Below, one piece after another: positions 1-8,887 of a DNA stretch of 44,857 nucleotides; the first letter of the stretch is position 1; each line of letters opens with the position of its first letter. Below the pieces are notes generated by a model, which saw only the letters and a program-made list of their open reading frames with translations, made no database searches and was not told the origin of the DNA. The stretch is from contig CANHZX010000003.1 in the NCBI GenBank assembly GCA_947465215.1, positions 1 to 44,857 of the forward strand. Direction: 5' to 3'. Position numbers and translations under genes: made by a program. This DNA comes from Betaproteobacteria bacterium (GTDB lineage: Bacteria; Pseudomonadota; Gammaproteobacteria; Burkholderiales; SG8-41).

Positions 1-37
1 AATACTTATATTGATGCGCGGCGGTTTGACGTCGGGC

Positions 38-1204
38 TCAGTAGGATTTGGGTAGTCCCAGCACCCGCTCGGCAATATGGCAGAGGATCAGTTGTGAACT
101 GACCGGTGCGATGCGTGGAATCATCGCTTCGCGGAAGTAACGCTCAACATGGAATTCTTTGGCATAGCCCATGCCGCCATGCGTCAGCACCGCGGTTTCG
201 CAGGCTTTGAATCCCGCTTCACCGGCAAAGTATTTCGCCGCATTGGCTTCTGCGCCGCAGGATTGTCCGGCGTCATACAGAGCTGCGGCGCGATAGGTCA
301 GCAGTGAGGCGGCCTCAAGTTCGATCCAGCGCTGTGCCAGCGGATGCTGGATCGACTGATTCTGTCCGATCGGCCGGTCAAACACGATGCGTTCCCCGGC
401 GTAGCGGGCGGCGCTTTGGAGCGCGACGCGTCCCAGGCCGACGGCTTCCGCCGCGACCAGGATGCGTTCGGGATTTAGCCCGTCGAGGATATAGCGGAAT
501 CCTTTGCCTTCTTCTCCGATGCGATCTGCGGCGGGTATTCTCATGCCGTCGATGAACACCTGGTTGGAATCAACGGCCTTGCGCCCCATTTTTTCGATGG
601 CACGTGCTTCAAAAGTCTTGCGGTCAATATCGGCATAAAACAGGGAGAGACCGTCGACCGGATTTCTTGTTTCTTCAATGGGCGTGGTCCGTGCCAGCAA
701 CAGAATCTTGTTGGCGACCTGGGCGGTTGAGATCCACACTTTCTGTCCAGAAATGACATAGTCATTGCCGTCGCGCACCGCTTTGGTGGTCAGCCTGGTG
801 GTGTTGAGTCCGGAGCCAGGTTCGGTGACACCGAAACAGGCTTTGTCCTTGCCTGCGATCAACGGCGGCAGCCAGCGCGCTTTTTGAGCGTCGGAGGCAT
901 AAACCACGACCGGATGCAGGCCAAAGATGTTCATGTGCACGGCGGATGCGCCGGAAAATCCGGCGCCGGAAGCGGCGATGGTTTCCATCATCAATGCTGC
1001 TTCGGTGATGCCGAGGCCGCTGCCGCCATGGGCTTCGGGCATCGCGATGCCCAGCCAGCCATCAGCAGCGATGGCGGCATGAAACTCGTGGGGGAATCCG
1101 CCGTCGCGGTCGTGATGGAGCCAGTAGTCGCCGCCAAAGCGGGCGCAGATGCGAGCAACGGCATCTCGTATCGCACGCTGCTCTTCGGAGAATTCGAAAT
1201 TCAT
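38..1204 (-). CDS. acyl-CoA dehydrogenase family protein
   Basis: Flavin-dependent acyl-CoA dehydrogenase of 388 aa, a full-length member. The N-terminal helical domain runs to about residue 115. The middle beta domain carries the FAD/substrate signature FGVTEPGSG (124-132) and the ISGQKVWIS stretch. The C-terminal helical domain contains HGGMGY (342-347). The usual IYEGT segment with the MCAD-type catalytic Glu reads IAPVSS here, so that Glu is absent. A Glu in NPERIL (E246) lies where isovaleryl-CoA and long-chain enzymes keep their base, so I infer that E246 is catalytic. Substrate is not deducible; branched or long acyl-CoA is a guess. It lies 75 bp behind an RraA-like aldolase on the same strand, probably in one catabolic transcript continuing beyond the window's left edge. 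Confidence 0.93.
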   Translation of the reverse strand: MNFEFSEEQRAIRDAVARICARFGGDYWLHHDRDGGFPHEFHAAIAADGWLGIAMPEAHGGSGLGITEAALMMETIAASGAGFSGASAVHMNIFGLHPVVVYASDAQKARWLPPLIAGKDKACFGVTEPGSGLNTTRLTTKAVRDGNDYVISGQKVWISTAQVANKILLLARTTPIEETRNPVDGLSLFYADIDRKTFEARAIEKMGRKAVDSNQVFIDGMRIPAADRIGEEGKGFRYILDGLNPERILVAAEAVGLGRVALQSAARYAGERIVFDRPIGQNQSIQHPLAQRWIELEAASLLTYRAAALYDAGQSCGAEANAAKYFAGEAGFKACETAVLTHGGMGYAKEFHVERYFREAMIPRIAPVSSQLILCHIAERVLGLPKSY

Positions 1205-1279
1205 GGAGAGAACGGATCTGACCGGATTGCCAGAACAGGCGGCACGCCGGGTTTCGATGAACCCGGCGTTACCGGTCTT

Positions 1280-1975
1280 TTAGCTGCGCATCTTAGGCGG
1301 AATGACGCAGCCTTTTTCGCGCAGGGTTTCGTCAACCCAGCTGCGATCCAGTTTTCCCTTGCCGCGGATGGTTTTGAGCATCGCGGCTTCTTTTTTGGCC
1401 TGGATCTGGGCCAGTTCAATGGTTTCGTTAGCCAAGGCCTGGGGCAGGGCAAGAAGTCCGTCGTCGTCACCGATGATGATGTCGCCGGGGTTGATCACGG
1501 CATCGCCGATGACTACAGGGACATTGATTTCGCCGGGGCCGTTTTTGTAGGGGCCACGGTGGGTGACGCCGCGTGCATAGACTGGAAAGGGCGATATCGC
1601 CAGCGCATCGGCGTCGCGGATGGCGCCGTCGATGACCATCCCGGCGGCGCCGCGGCGTTCGGCGATGGCCGACATGATTTCTCCGATGATGGCCTGAGTG
1701 CAAATGCCGCCGGCATCAACGACGATGACATCGCCGGGCCTGGCGATGTCGATGGCTTTGTGCACCATCAGGTTGTCGCCGGGGCTGACTTTCACGGTCA
1801 GGGCTGTGCCGACCATGCGGCCGCCGCTATGGCAGGGCCACAGATCCGGGCCGATGGCATGTAGCCGGTTCATGTTGTCGCTGAGGTGCGCCGTGGCAAT
1901 CTTGCGCAGAGTAGCGATGGTTTTGGCCGAGGGTTGCGGGGCAAAGGGAAGGATGCGAAAGCCGATGGGCGCCAT
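1280..1975 (-). CDS. RraA-like / HMG-CHA aldolase family protein
   Basis: 231 aa, RraA/dimethylmenaquinone methyltransferase-like fold. The core reads GDVIVVDAGG (81-90), then GAAGMVIDGAIRDADAL (109-125). E99 is 21 residues before R120-D121. This acidic-X20-R-D arrangement is the substrate/metal site pattern of 4-hydroxy-4-methyl-2-oxoglutarate/4-carboxy-4-hydroxy-2-oxoadipate aldolases, so an aldolase or oxaloacetate decarboxylase is likelier than an RNase E inhibitor. The protein is longer at both ends than E. coli RraA (about 160 aa), as is common for the catabolic branch. The ATG at 1975 lacks a good Shine-Dalgarno. The neighbouring acyl-CoA dehydrogenase supports a role in organic acid degradation. 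The true substrate is unknown. Confidence 0.88.
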   Translation of the reverse strand: MAPIGFRILPFAPQPSAKTIATLRKIATAHLSDNMNRLHAIGPDLWPCHSGGRMVGTALTVKVSPGDNLMVHKAIDIARPGDVIVVDAGGICTQAIIGEIMSAIAERRGAAGMVIDGAIRDADALAISPFPVYARGVTHRGPYKNGPGEINVPVVIGDAVINPGDIIIGDDDGLLALPQALANETIELAQIQAKKEAAMLKTIRGKGKLDRSWVDETLREKGCVIPPKMRS

Positions 1976-2042
1976 GATCAGGTCACTGGGTGAATTAAGG
2001 AGGCGCTATCGTAGCATTGGCGCCGGGTATTGCAGGAGCGCG

Positions 2043-2051
2043 TGCTAAAAT
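2043..2051 (+). promoter_or_regulatory. possible extended -10 promoter for surE
   Basis: TGC directly precedes TAAAAT (2046-2051), forming an extended -10 element about 85 bp before surE. No convincing -35 lies 16-18 bp upstream. This is a weak sequence-only call. Confidence 0.3.
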
Positions 2052-2135
2052 CGGCAGGCATATCTAGGGACATGATTGACAAGACTCCGCCAGACAGGCG
2101 GGGCGCAGTAAACATCCGAAACGGCATAAATCAGC

Positions 2136-2891
2136 GTGCGCATTCTGCTCAGTAACGACGACGGTTATTTTGCACCGGGCCTCGCCGCCTTGGAGCGGGC
2201 GCTCTCGCCGCTGGGCCAGGTGACCGTCGTGGCGCCGGAGCGCGACCGCAGCGGCGCGAGCAACTCCCTGACCCTGGACCGGCCGCTGTCGGTGCGTCAG
2301 GCACCCAGCGGCTTCTACTATGTGAACGGCACACCAACGGACTGCGTGCATCTGGCCGTAACTGGTCTGCTGCCGGAACTGCCGGATGTCGTGGTATCCG
2401 GCGTCAATGCCGGCGCGAACATGGGGGATGACACGATTTACTCCGGTACGGTTGCTGCTGCGACCGAGGGCTTTCTGCTGGGTATTCCGTCTATTGCCGT
2501 TTCCCTGGTGTCTGGAGATCATGAACATTTCGAGACGGCGGCGCGTGTTGCCGCCGAGCTGGTGCTGCGTTTCAGCCAGCATCGCATCGATCAACCGATG
2601 CTGCTGAATGTCAATGTGCCAGATGTGGCCTATGATGCATTGCGCGGCAGCAAGGTTACCCGTCTGGGCAAGCGTCACAAGGCCGAGCCTGTCGTCAAGG
2701 CGACGAATCCGCGTGGGGATACGGTGTACTGGGTCGGTGCTGCCGGCCGCGCGCAGGACGCCGGTGAAGGTACTGATTTCCACGCGACAGCAGCGCAGAT
2801 GGTTTCGATCACCCCGCTGCAGATGGATCTGACCCGATTTGGCCAGATGGAAGTCGTCGGCAACTGGCTGCAACGCCCGGTCTCGGCATGA
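2136..2891 (+). CDS. surE: 5'/3'-nucleotidase SurE
   Basis: SurE, a metal-dependent nucleoside monophosphate phosphatase, 251 aa as usual. It begins with the diagnostic [10 protein letters not shown]. The metal ligands D8, D9, S39 (RSGASNS) and N91 ([10 protein letters not shown]) are all present, as is the [11 protein letters not shown] stretch. The start is GTG, fixed by the family N-terminus. Its TGA overlaps the ATG of pcm (ATGA), so the two are translationally coupled. This is the first gene of surE-pcm-nlpD, a stress-survival/repair cluster common in proteobacteria. Confidence 0.97.
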   Translation: MRILLSNDDGYFAPGLAALERALSPLGQVTVVAPERDRSGASNSLTLDRPLSVRQAPSGFYYVNGTPTDCVHLAVTGLLPELPDVVVSGVNAGANMGDDTIYSGTVAAATEGFLLGIPSIAVSLVSGDHEHFETAARVAAELVLRFSQHRIDQPMLLNVNVPDVAYDALRGSKVTRLGKRHKAEPVVKATNPRGDTVYWVGAAGRAQDAGEGTDFHATAAQMVSITPLQMDLTRFGQMEVVGNWLQRPVSA

Positions 2892-3550
2892 ACGCAGCAC
2901 ACTCAGGCATCGGCATGACCTCCCAGCGCACGCGCATGCGCATGGTGGAGCGTTTGCGCAAAGAAGGCATTACCGACGAAGTGATTCTGGCGGCTATGGG
3001 TGAAGTGCCTCGGCATATTTTTGTCGATGAGGCGCTGGCGAGCAGGGCCTATGAAGATATGGCTCTGCCACTGGGTTTTGGACAGACGATTTCCAGCCCC
3101 TACACCGTGGCGCGCATGCTGGAGCTTCTGCGTAGCGGCGGCGGTGCGCTCGACAAGGTGCTCGAGATCGGCACCGGTTGCGGCTACCAGGCCGCGGTGC
3201 TGTCGCGGCTGGCTCGCGAAGTGTATTCACTGGAGCGTCTCGCACCACTGCTGACCAAGGCGCGCCGGCATCTGCGCGATGCCCGGGCGCACAACGTACG
3301 CGTGCGCACAGCCGACGGACAACTGGGCTGGCCTGAGAATTCGCCTTTCGACGGTATTGTGGTGGCGGCGGCGGCAACCCATGTGCCGCAGGCCTTGCTC
3401 GATCAACTGGCGGTGGGTGGTAAAATCATCATTCCTTTGACCCACCAGGGCAAACAGTCTTTGCATGTCATCGAACGCACAGCGCAGAGCTATGTCGACC
3501 GCAAAGTCGAAGATGCTCTTTTTGTCCCCTTGCTGCCCGGCCTCGGCTGA
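2888..3550 (+). CDS. pcm: protein-L-isoaspartate O-methyltransferase
   Basis: 220 aa PCMT. It methylates isoaspartyl residues in damaged proteins using S-adenosylmethionine. The PCMT signature [10 protein letters not shown] and the SAM-binding motif [16 protein letters not shown] are intact. The ORF overlaps surE by 4 bp. Two later ATGs ([10 protein letters not shown] and after) could also be the start, but coupling to surE favours the first. nlpD follows immediately. Identification is firm. Confidence 0.95.
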   Translation: MNAAHSGIGMTSQRTRMRMVERLRKEGITDEVILAAMGEVPRHIFVDEALASRAYEDMALPLGFGQTISSPYTVARMLELLRSGGGALDKVLEIGTGCGYQAAVLSRLAREVYSLERLAPLLTKARRHLRDARAHNVRVRTADGQLGWPENSPFDGIVVAAAATHVPQALLDQLAVGGKIIIPLTHQGKQSLHVIERTAQSYVDRKVEDALFVPLLPGLG

Positions 3551-3557
3551 ACGCGCA

Positions 3558-4502
3558 GTGACTCCGATTGTCGCCGCTGTCGGCGTGCGGTGGGCAGTTT
3601 CAATGGCGATGGTGGCCGCGGTTTCGTTGCTGGCCGGCTGTGCTACGCCCCGGCCGGCGCCGGTCGTTGACCGCCTGCCCCAAAGCAGTGCGAGCAAACC
3701 GCAACCCAAACCGGCACCCGTTGTACGTGCAGTGCAACCGGTCGATCAGCCGCGTCCCGAGAGTTATACCGTGAAAGCGGGCGATACCCTCTACGCCATC
3801 GCGCTGGAATTTGGTCTTGATTACCGTGAACTCGCCGGGTGGAACAATATTGACCCTTCGCGCATCCGCGTCGGTCAGCAATTACGGTTGTCGCCGCCGA
3901 AAGGCGCCGTGGCGACGCCATTGCGTACGCCGGGCGGCGCGGTGGAGTCGCAGCCGCTGGAAGGTTCAGGAAAAGCTACAGCCGGCGGCGCCCGCACTGA
4001 GCCGCGCGGCGTACGTGTGCCGTATTCGGATCAGGCCTACACGCAGATGTCCGGCGTCAAGCCCGAACCTGCGGCTGCCGTCAAACCCGAACCGCAGCCG
4101 CAGCCTGAGAGCAAACCTGCCGTAGCAGTCAGTGACGATGTGGAGTGGATCTGGCCGGTCAGTGGCAAGGTGGTCACACCGTTCAATGAAACTTCCAGCA
4201 AGGGCATCGGCATCGCCGGCAAGGCGGGGCAGCCGGTGGTGGCTGCAGGACCGGGGCGCGTCATTTTCAGCGGTACCGGTATTCGCGGTCTCGGCAAGCT
4301 GATCGTGATCAAACACAATGAGAAATTCCTCAGCGTGTATGCGCACAACCGCGAGCTGCTGGTGAAGGAAGGTCAGACGGTGACGCGCGGTCAGCGCATT
4401 GCGGAGATGGGCGATACCGACACCGACCAAGTCAAACTGCATTTCGAGATCCGCCGTCTCGGCAAGCCGATCGATCCAGCAACCCTGCTACCACCCACAT
4501 AA
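3558..4502 (+). CDS. nlpD: NlpD-type LysM/LytM lipoprotein, amidase activator
   Basis: The ORF is open from 3465, but the likeliest start is the GTG at 3558, 7 bp after pcm. It gives a signal peptide with an Arg and a lipobox LLAGC (Cys28). An ATG start at 3603 would leave too short and uncharged a leader. The protein is 314 aa: lipoprotein signal, Pro/Lys/Glu-rich linkers, one LysM peptidoglycan-binding domain (about 69-112, SYTVKAGDTLYAIA), and a C-terminal LytM/M23 domain (about 197-311). The zinc-binding His/Asp of the M23 first motif are missing (KGIGIAG), while YAH and LHFEIR remain. This matches the degenerate NlpD/EnvC class, which activates cell-division amidases rather than cutting peptidoglycan. 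The usual rpoS neighbour is absent. Confidence 0.92.
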   Translation: MTPIVAAVGVRWAVSMAMVAAVSLLAGCATPRPAPVVDRLPQSSASKPQPKPAPVVRAVQPVDQPRPESYTVKAGDTLYAIALEFGLDYRELAGWNNIDPSRIRVGQQLRLSPPKGAVATPLRTPGGAVESQPLEGSGKATAGGARTEPRGVRVPYSDQAYTQMSGVKPEPAAAVKPEPQPQPESKPAVAVSDDVEWIWPVSGKVVTPFNETSSKGIGIAGKAGQPVVAAGPGRVIFSGTGIRGLGKLIVIKHNEKFLSVYAHNRELLVKEGQTVTRGQRIAEMGDTDTDQVKLHFEIRRLGKPIDPATLLPPT

Positions 4503-4508
4503 CTATTC

Positions 4509-4536
4509 AAGTATTTGTTTTTATTGATTATTTTAT
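4509..4536 (+). repeat. AT-rich dispersed motif, copy 1
   Basis: AAGTATTTGTTTTTATTG continues into GATTATTTTAT. It fills the 30 bp between the convergent ends of nlpD and tgpA and supplies the tgpA stop codon. It is nearly identical to the copy at 15597. It stands out as AT-only sequence between GC-rich genes. Confidence 0.7.
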
Positions 4537-6503
4537 ACCGCGAAGCGACTGACGCTGCGTTCCAACTCACGCGCATCCTGCTCTGACGCCCCGGTGCCGT
4601 AACGTAGTGTCACGTAACGCTGCGTGATGGTTTCAATTGCCGGTGCTGCTTCCGGTTTCCACTGCGATGCACGTCGCGCATAAACCAGCGGCCCCTCTGA
4701 CGGATGGCGGGGCAGACCGCCACGCGCCAGCTTGCGGCAGAAACGATCGTAGGCGGCCCTGACGATATCGTTACGGGCGCCGCGCAGGTCACGGAAAGCG
4801 AACAGCGCACCGGTCAGCACAGCCAATCCGGCAAATACAAACAGCAGGACCGCGAGTTTCTGCCAGGTGGCATCGCTGAAGCCGAGGTTAGCGAGGAACT
4901 GTCGTTGACGTTCGGGGTTGTATCCCAGTACCCACTGGTTCCAAGTGTAGGTTACCGAATCCCATGTAAGGCGCATGCGCTGCAGCAACTCAAAATCGCC
5001 GCGCACAAACATCGGCAGCTCATCGCTGCGCGGCAGTGCTGAAGCGATGCCGCGTTCCACACGCGCCGGTGATACTGCGGCCGTCGGGTCGACGCGGATC
5101 CAGCCTGTTCCTGCAATCCAGACTTCAGTCCAGGCGTGGGCATCGGCCTGACGGATCAGGATGTAGTCGCTGACGGGATTGACCTGGCCGCCCTGGTAAC
5201 CGGTGACTACCCTTGCCGGTATGCCCGCAGCGCGCATCAGTACCGTGAAGGCGGATGCATAGTGTTCGCAGAAGCCACGCCGGGTATCAAACAGGAACTC
5301 ATCGACAGCATGTTCGCCGAGCAGCGGCGGCGACAGCGTATAGACGAAGTTTTCATTGCGGAAGTCATTGAGCACGGCATCGATCAGTTGCCGGTTGTCG
5401 CGGTATTTCTGCCTCAGCTGCTGTGCATGTTTCAGAGCGCGCGGATTGAAGCCTTGCGGCAACTGCAGGGCCCTGTTCAGCACGTTTTCGCTGTCGTCGG
5501 CGCCATAAGTTGCCTGCAGCTGTGAAGTCATGTTGTAACGCATGCGGCTGCGCACCGGTGTTGTGCTCAGCAGCTGCATGTCGCGGGTGGCCACGGCACG
5601 CGGCGGCCGCTGCATCGGCATTTCCAGCGCAAAAAGCCAGCGCTTGTTGTGCGGTTCCACGGTCACGGTATATTCGACGACCGGTTCGCCCGCAGGCAGA
5701 TCAGTGGCGTTAAACACGAATCGCGGTGCTGTCCATGTTCTGCCGTCGTAATCCCACAGTACCGGTCCGCGCCAGTACAGGGCCGAAGCTTCGGGGATGC
5801 GGCCGCGGAATTCGGCGCGGAAGGCTACGGCGTCCGACAGGATCAGACTGTTGAGGCTGCCGGGACTCATGTTGTCGGACAGGCCGCTCAAGCCGGCATG
5901 CGAATCCTGCGGGAGTCCCCACAACGGGCCTTGGATGCGCGGAAAGAGCAGGAACAACACCAGCATCAGCGGCAGGGCCTGAACCAGCAGCAGCGCCGCT
6001 CGGCGCGCCGGCTGACGCCATCCCGGCCATGTGCCGGTGAACTGCATGCCGATCAGTACCACGATCAGCAGCCAGGCGCAGCCGAGCATATACAGAGCAG
6101 TGGTGATGGTCTGTGAAAACAGGAAGTTGGTGACGAGCAGGAAAAAACCGAGAAAACCGAGCAGGATGCCATCGCGCAGGGTTCTGGTTTCAAGCAGTTT
6201 GAGCGCCAACATGACCACGAGCAGGGCGACGCCGGCATCTCGTCCGAGCAGTGTGCGGTATTCGATCAGGATGCCGCCGGCGGCGGCAAAAGCCACCAGG
6301 CCCAGCAGCCATTTGCCTGGGGAAGTCAGGTTGCGGTGGGCCAGATATAGCCGCCAGAACACAACGACAGAGATCAGTGCACCCAGCCAAAGGGGCAGTC
6401 GCAGCAGATGCGCCGCCGAAGCCAGCATGAACCCTGCAGCAAGACCGTAGGCCTCGCGCGCAACGATGGGGCGCTCATTAAGCGTGATCGGTCGCTGTGC
6501 CAT
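4533..6503 (-). CDS. tgpA: TgpA-family transglutaminase-like membrane protein (DUF3488 + transglutaminase core)
   Basis: 656 aa. The N-terminal third (about 20-190) has five to six membrane helices (DUF3488). A periplasmic region follows with a transglutaminase core whose triad is visible: C412 (RRGFCEHYAS), H456 (ADAHAW) and D472 (RVDPT). Another helix lies near 550-570, then a cytoplasmic tail. Homologues such as Pseudomonas TgpA act on periplasmic substrates, possibly peptidoglycan-linked; the reaction here is inferred. The start overlaps the end of the DUF58 gene by 26 bp. The stop lies inside an AT-rich repeat. It is the last gene of moxR-DUF58-tgpA. Confidence 0.93.
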   Translation of the reverse strand: MAQRPITLNERPIVAREAYGLAAGFMLASAAHLLRLPLWLGALISVVVFWRLYLAHRNLTSPGKWLLGLVAFAAAGGILIEYRTLLGRDAGVALLVVMLALKLLETRTLRDGILLGFLGFFLLVTNFLFSQTITTALYMLGCAWLLIVVLIGMQFTGTWPGWRQPARRAALLLVQALPLMLVLFLLFPRIQGPLWGLPQDSHAGLSGLSDNMSPGSLNSLILSDAVAFRAEFRGRIPEASALYWRGPVLWDYDGRTWTAPRFVFNATDLPAGEPVVEYTVTVEPHNKRWLFALEMPMQRPPRAVATRDMQLLSTTPVRSRMRYNMTSQLQATYGADDSENVLNRALQLPQGFNPRALKHAQQLRQKYRDNRQLIDAVLNDFRNENFVYTLSPPLLGEHAVDEFLFDTRRGFCEHYASAFTVLMRAAGIPARVVTGYQGGQVNPVSDYILIRQADAHAWTEVWIAGTGWIRVDPTAAVSPARVERGIASALPRSDELPMFVRGDFELLQRMRLTWDSVTYTWNQWVLGYNPERQRQFLANLGFSDATWQKLAVLLFVFAGLAVLTGALFAFRDLRGARNDIVRAAYDRFCRKLARGGLPRHPSEGPLVYARRASQWKPEAAPAIETITQRYVTLRYGTGASEQDARELERSVSRFAV

Positions 6504-7446
6504 GGAGTGCCAGTGCGCGCAGACATTCGGCGCGATGCGAAGGGCCGCCAGCCAGAGGCAGCGTGGCGCTGGGTAGACGCAATCCGTAAGTCATGCCACA
6601 GGCGTCCGCTTCAAGAACCCAGCGGGTCAGATGGGAAAGACGCTGTTCAATAGTCATTTGTAAAGGCAAGGTATCCCAGGACAGCCAAAGTTCGGCATCC
6701 GCACGACCAGCAAACTGTTTGGTCAGCAGAGTGTCATCGCGGGCAACGGCTTTCCAAGCGATGTGGCGGGGCGAATCACCGGGGCGATAGCTGCGCAATC
6801 CGGAGAATTCGTCCTGCCCTTGGCCGGCCAGACCGCCTTCTCCTTCTCCGGCGATCAGTGCCGGCAGTGGCAGGCCGGGGTTTGCCGGTGCGGGGTAAAC
6901 CAGGCAGGACACATCGGGTTCGGCGTAGGACCAGGCCCGGAAAAGTCCGACCGGGAATCGGGTAAACAAGGTCATCCGCCCCGGCCGTAACCAGCCGCGT
7001 TGCAAGGCCGGAACCGGCACTTGTGCGACAACTGTGCTGTCGGCCGGCACATCGATGTAATCCGCGGTGACTTTGTTGCCGGTCACGCCGATGCTGTAGC
7101 GGTCGGCGCGGGTGGTGTTCTGGATATTCAATTGAAATTGCGCGGGTTCGCCAACAAACACCGGTTGCACCCGACCTGCGGTAATCCGCAGATGTGCCAG
7201 ATTGCGGAAGGTGTGCAGCATGGTTTGGATGCCGGCAGCACCCAGCAAAAAGGCAAGGATGAAGCCCAGCGACAGGTCATAGTTGACCGAGCCGGTAAGC
7301 ATCAGCAGGATGACGCCCGCAAACAGCAGCCCCTGTCGCGTCGGCAGGATGAACACCCGTCGTTGAACCAGTACGATGGTTCCGCGTTCAGGGCCACGCC
7401 ACTGAAACAGCCAGCGGGATGCGCTGTTTTTGAGCGGTTGATACAT
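6478..7446 (-). CDS. DUF58 domain-containing membrane protein
   Basis: 322 aa. Two adjacent membrane helices lie near the N-terminus (about 36-78), followed by a beta-rich region. The DUF58 signature SGLRSYRPGDSPRHIAWKA comes next, then the LLTKQFAG stretch. DUF58 proteins sit with MoxR ATPases and transglutaminases across bacteria and are thought to be MoxR clients or partners; the molecular role is unknown. The gene starts 32 bp after moxR and overlaps tgpA, so the three are surely cotranscribed. Confidence 0.92.
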   Translation of the reverse strand: MYQPLKNSASRWLFQWRGPERGTIVLVQRRVFILPTRQGLLFAGVILLMLTGSVNYDLSLGFILAFLLGAAGIQTMLHTFRNLAHLRITAGRVQPVFVGEPAQFQLNIQNTTRADRYSIGVTGNKVTADYIDVPADSTVVAQVPVPALQRGWLRPGRMTLFTRFPVGLFRAWSYAEPDVSCLVYPAPANPGLPLPALIAGEGEGGLAGQGQDEFSGLRSYRPGDSPRHIAWKAVARDDTLLTKQFAGRADAELWLSWDTLPLQMTIEQRLSHLTRWVLEADACGMTYGLRLPSATLPLAGGPSHRAECLRALALHGTATDHA

Positions 7447-7478
7447 GAGACGGCGCGCCGGAGTTTAGCGAATCGCGA

Positions 7479-8432
7479 TCAGGGAATTGCAACCTGCTGC
7501 AGCAGCTGTTCCGCCAGTTGTGCACCCGAAGCGTTGCTGCTGTTGCTGCCCGCAGCGGCCAGCCGATGAGCGACAACTGCAGGCATCACTGCCTGCAGGT
7601 CTTCAGGCAAGACCATCTTCCTTCCGTCCATATAGGCCCAGGCACGGGCGCCTTGCAGTAGTGCCAGACCTGCGCGCGGTGAAAGTCCGTGGGCAAACTC
7701 GGGAGACTGGCGGGTGTGATTGAGAAGGGCCTGCAGGTAATCCAGCAGGGCGGGGGAGGCATGTACTTCCTGCACTTCGCGTTGCATCTGCGCGAGGTCA
7801 TCGGGACCGATATGCGGCTTCAAGCCGGCGAGCAGTGCGCGACGGTCACTGCCATTTAGCAGCGCACGTTCTGCCTGCGCATCGGGATAACCGAGCTCCA
7901 GGCGCATCAGAAAGCGATCGAGCTGAGATTCGGGTAGAGGAAAGGTGCCGATCTGATGCGAGGGATTCTGCGTGGCAATGACAAAAAACGGTTGCGGCAG
8001 GGGGCGGGTCTCGCCTTCGGTGGTCACCTGATTTTCTTCCATGGCTTCCAGCAGTGCGCTCTGGGCGCGCGGCGTCGCGCGGTTGACTTCATCCGCGAGC
8101 ACAACATTGGTGAACACCGGTCCGGGATGGAATTCGAACCGACCGCTGTCGCGGTTGTAGACCGACACACCGAGGATGTCGGCGGGCAGCAGGTCGCTGG
8201 TGAACTGGATGCGCTGGAATTTCAGGCCGAGACAGGTGGCAATGGCGTGCGCGAGAGTTGTTTTGCCGACGCCAGGGACGTCTTCAATCAGCAAGTGGCC
8301 GCGTGCCAGCAGGCAGGCGACGGCCAGACGTATCTGCCGGTTTTTCCCGAGGATGATGCTGTTAATTTGATCCGTAATGGCGTTTATTGATGTGTGCATG
8401 AGTTTGTTCACTTTATTGATGATGCGAGTCAT
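7479..8432 (-). CDS. MoxR-family AAA+ ATPase
   Basis: 317 aa AAA+ chaperone of the MoxR branch. Walker A is DVPGVGKTTL (51-60), Walker B is VVLADEVNRA (110-119), and sensor 1 is in FVIATQNPSHQ. A C-terminal lid with SPRAGLALLQGARAWA follows. An in-frame ATG at 8399 (MHTSIN) would remove 11 residues that homologues may lack, so either start is possible. MoxR proteins help assemble or activate complexes; here the downstream DUF58 and TgpA proteins are the obvious partners. First gene of the cassette. Confidence 0.94.
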   Translation of the reverse strand: MTRIINKVNKLMHTSINAITDQINSIILGKNRQIRLAVACLLARGHLLIEDVPGVGKTTLAHAIATCLGLKFQRIQFTSDLLPADILGVSVYNRDSGRFEFHPGPVFTNVVLADEVNRATPRAQSALLEAMEENQVTTEGETRPLPQPFFVIATQNPSHQIGTFPLPESQLDRFLMRLELGYPDAQAERALLNGSDRRALLAGLKPHIGPDDLAQMQREVQEVHASPALLDYLQALLNHTRQSPEFAHGLSPRAGLALLQGARAWAYMDGRKMVLPEDLQAVMPAVVAHRLAAAGSNSSNASGAQLAEQLLQQVAIP

Positions 8433-8476
8433 GCGATAAACGTTGTATCAAGGGATGAGGCCTGACACTGCTAACG

Positions 8477-8508
8477 CCTTGCAATACAATTTTATTCAAG
8501 GTTTTTTT
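8477..8508 (+). terminator. rho-independent-type hairpin facing plus strand
   Basis: CCTTG (8477-8481) and AATA pair with TATT and CAAGG (8497-8501), followed by seven T. The T-tract is on the plus strand although both flanking genes are on the minus strand. It would stop antisense transcription heading toward the Mth938 gene. On the minus strand the hairpin has no U-tract after it. Confidence 0.5.
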
Positions 8509-8878
8509 AGGCAAGGATCAAGGCAGCCAGAACGTTTCGACCTTCCCCAACAAGAATATTGAAAGTCCTGCAGGCTGCCGGCGTATTCATGATTTCGAGG
8601 CCGACACCGGCTTCGATCAAAGGCCGCAGCTGTTCCGGTCGGGGAAAAATCTGCGAATTTCCGGTGCCGATGATGACGATGTCCGGCGATCCTGCCAGCA
8701 GCATGCCGGCGGCAACCGCACCTAAGTCGGGAACAGCAGTAACAGCCCAGGGCAGCGGCGGGGCGTCGGGGGTGACAATGAGGGGGTGTTCGTAACGGGT
8801 GCCGTTGACGGACAGGTAACCAAGCCCGTATCCGGTCAGTGTGTAGCCGTTCCTGGGGTTCGCCAGATGCAGTTTCAT
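8507..8878 (-). CDS. Mth938-like domain protein (DUF498)
   Basis: 123 aa, a single Mth938/Xcc1710-like domain, of the same family as mitochondrial NDUFAF3. Visible family features are [11 protein letters not shown] near residues 17-27, [15 protein letters not shown] in the middle and [15 protein letters not shown] toward the end. The family fold is known, but the bacterial function is not. It is divergent from alaC with overlapping -10 elements and is 74 bp upstream of moxR on the same strand. A plus-facing terminator-like hairpin lies in that gap. Confidence 0.88.
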   Translation of the reverse strand: MKLHLANPRNGYTLTGYGLGYLSVNGTRYEHPLIVTPDAPPLPWAVTAVPDLGAVAAGMLLAGSPDIVIIGTGNSQIFPRPEQLRPLIEAGVGLEIMNTPAACRTFNILVGEGRNVLAALILA

Positions 8879-8887
8879 GGCCTAATC

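Noticed and set aside
1-37. AATACTTATATTGAT at the window edge as another copy of the AT motif
   Set aside because: The reverse strand reads ATCAATATAAGTATT, similar to the start of the motif, but the rest would lie outside the window and cannot be judged.
884-1864. 326 aa plus-strand ORF opposite the acyl-CoA dehydrogenase and RraA-like genes
   Set aside because: It is the antisense shadow of two recognisable genes, with Gly/Ala/Asp-rich low-complexity translation and no domain.
4509-4536. AT motif as an IHF or FNR site
   Set aside because: It does not match WATCAANNNNTTR at the TTR end, nor the TTGAT-N4-ATCAA palindrome.
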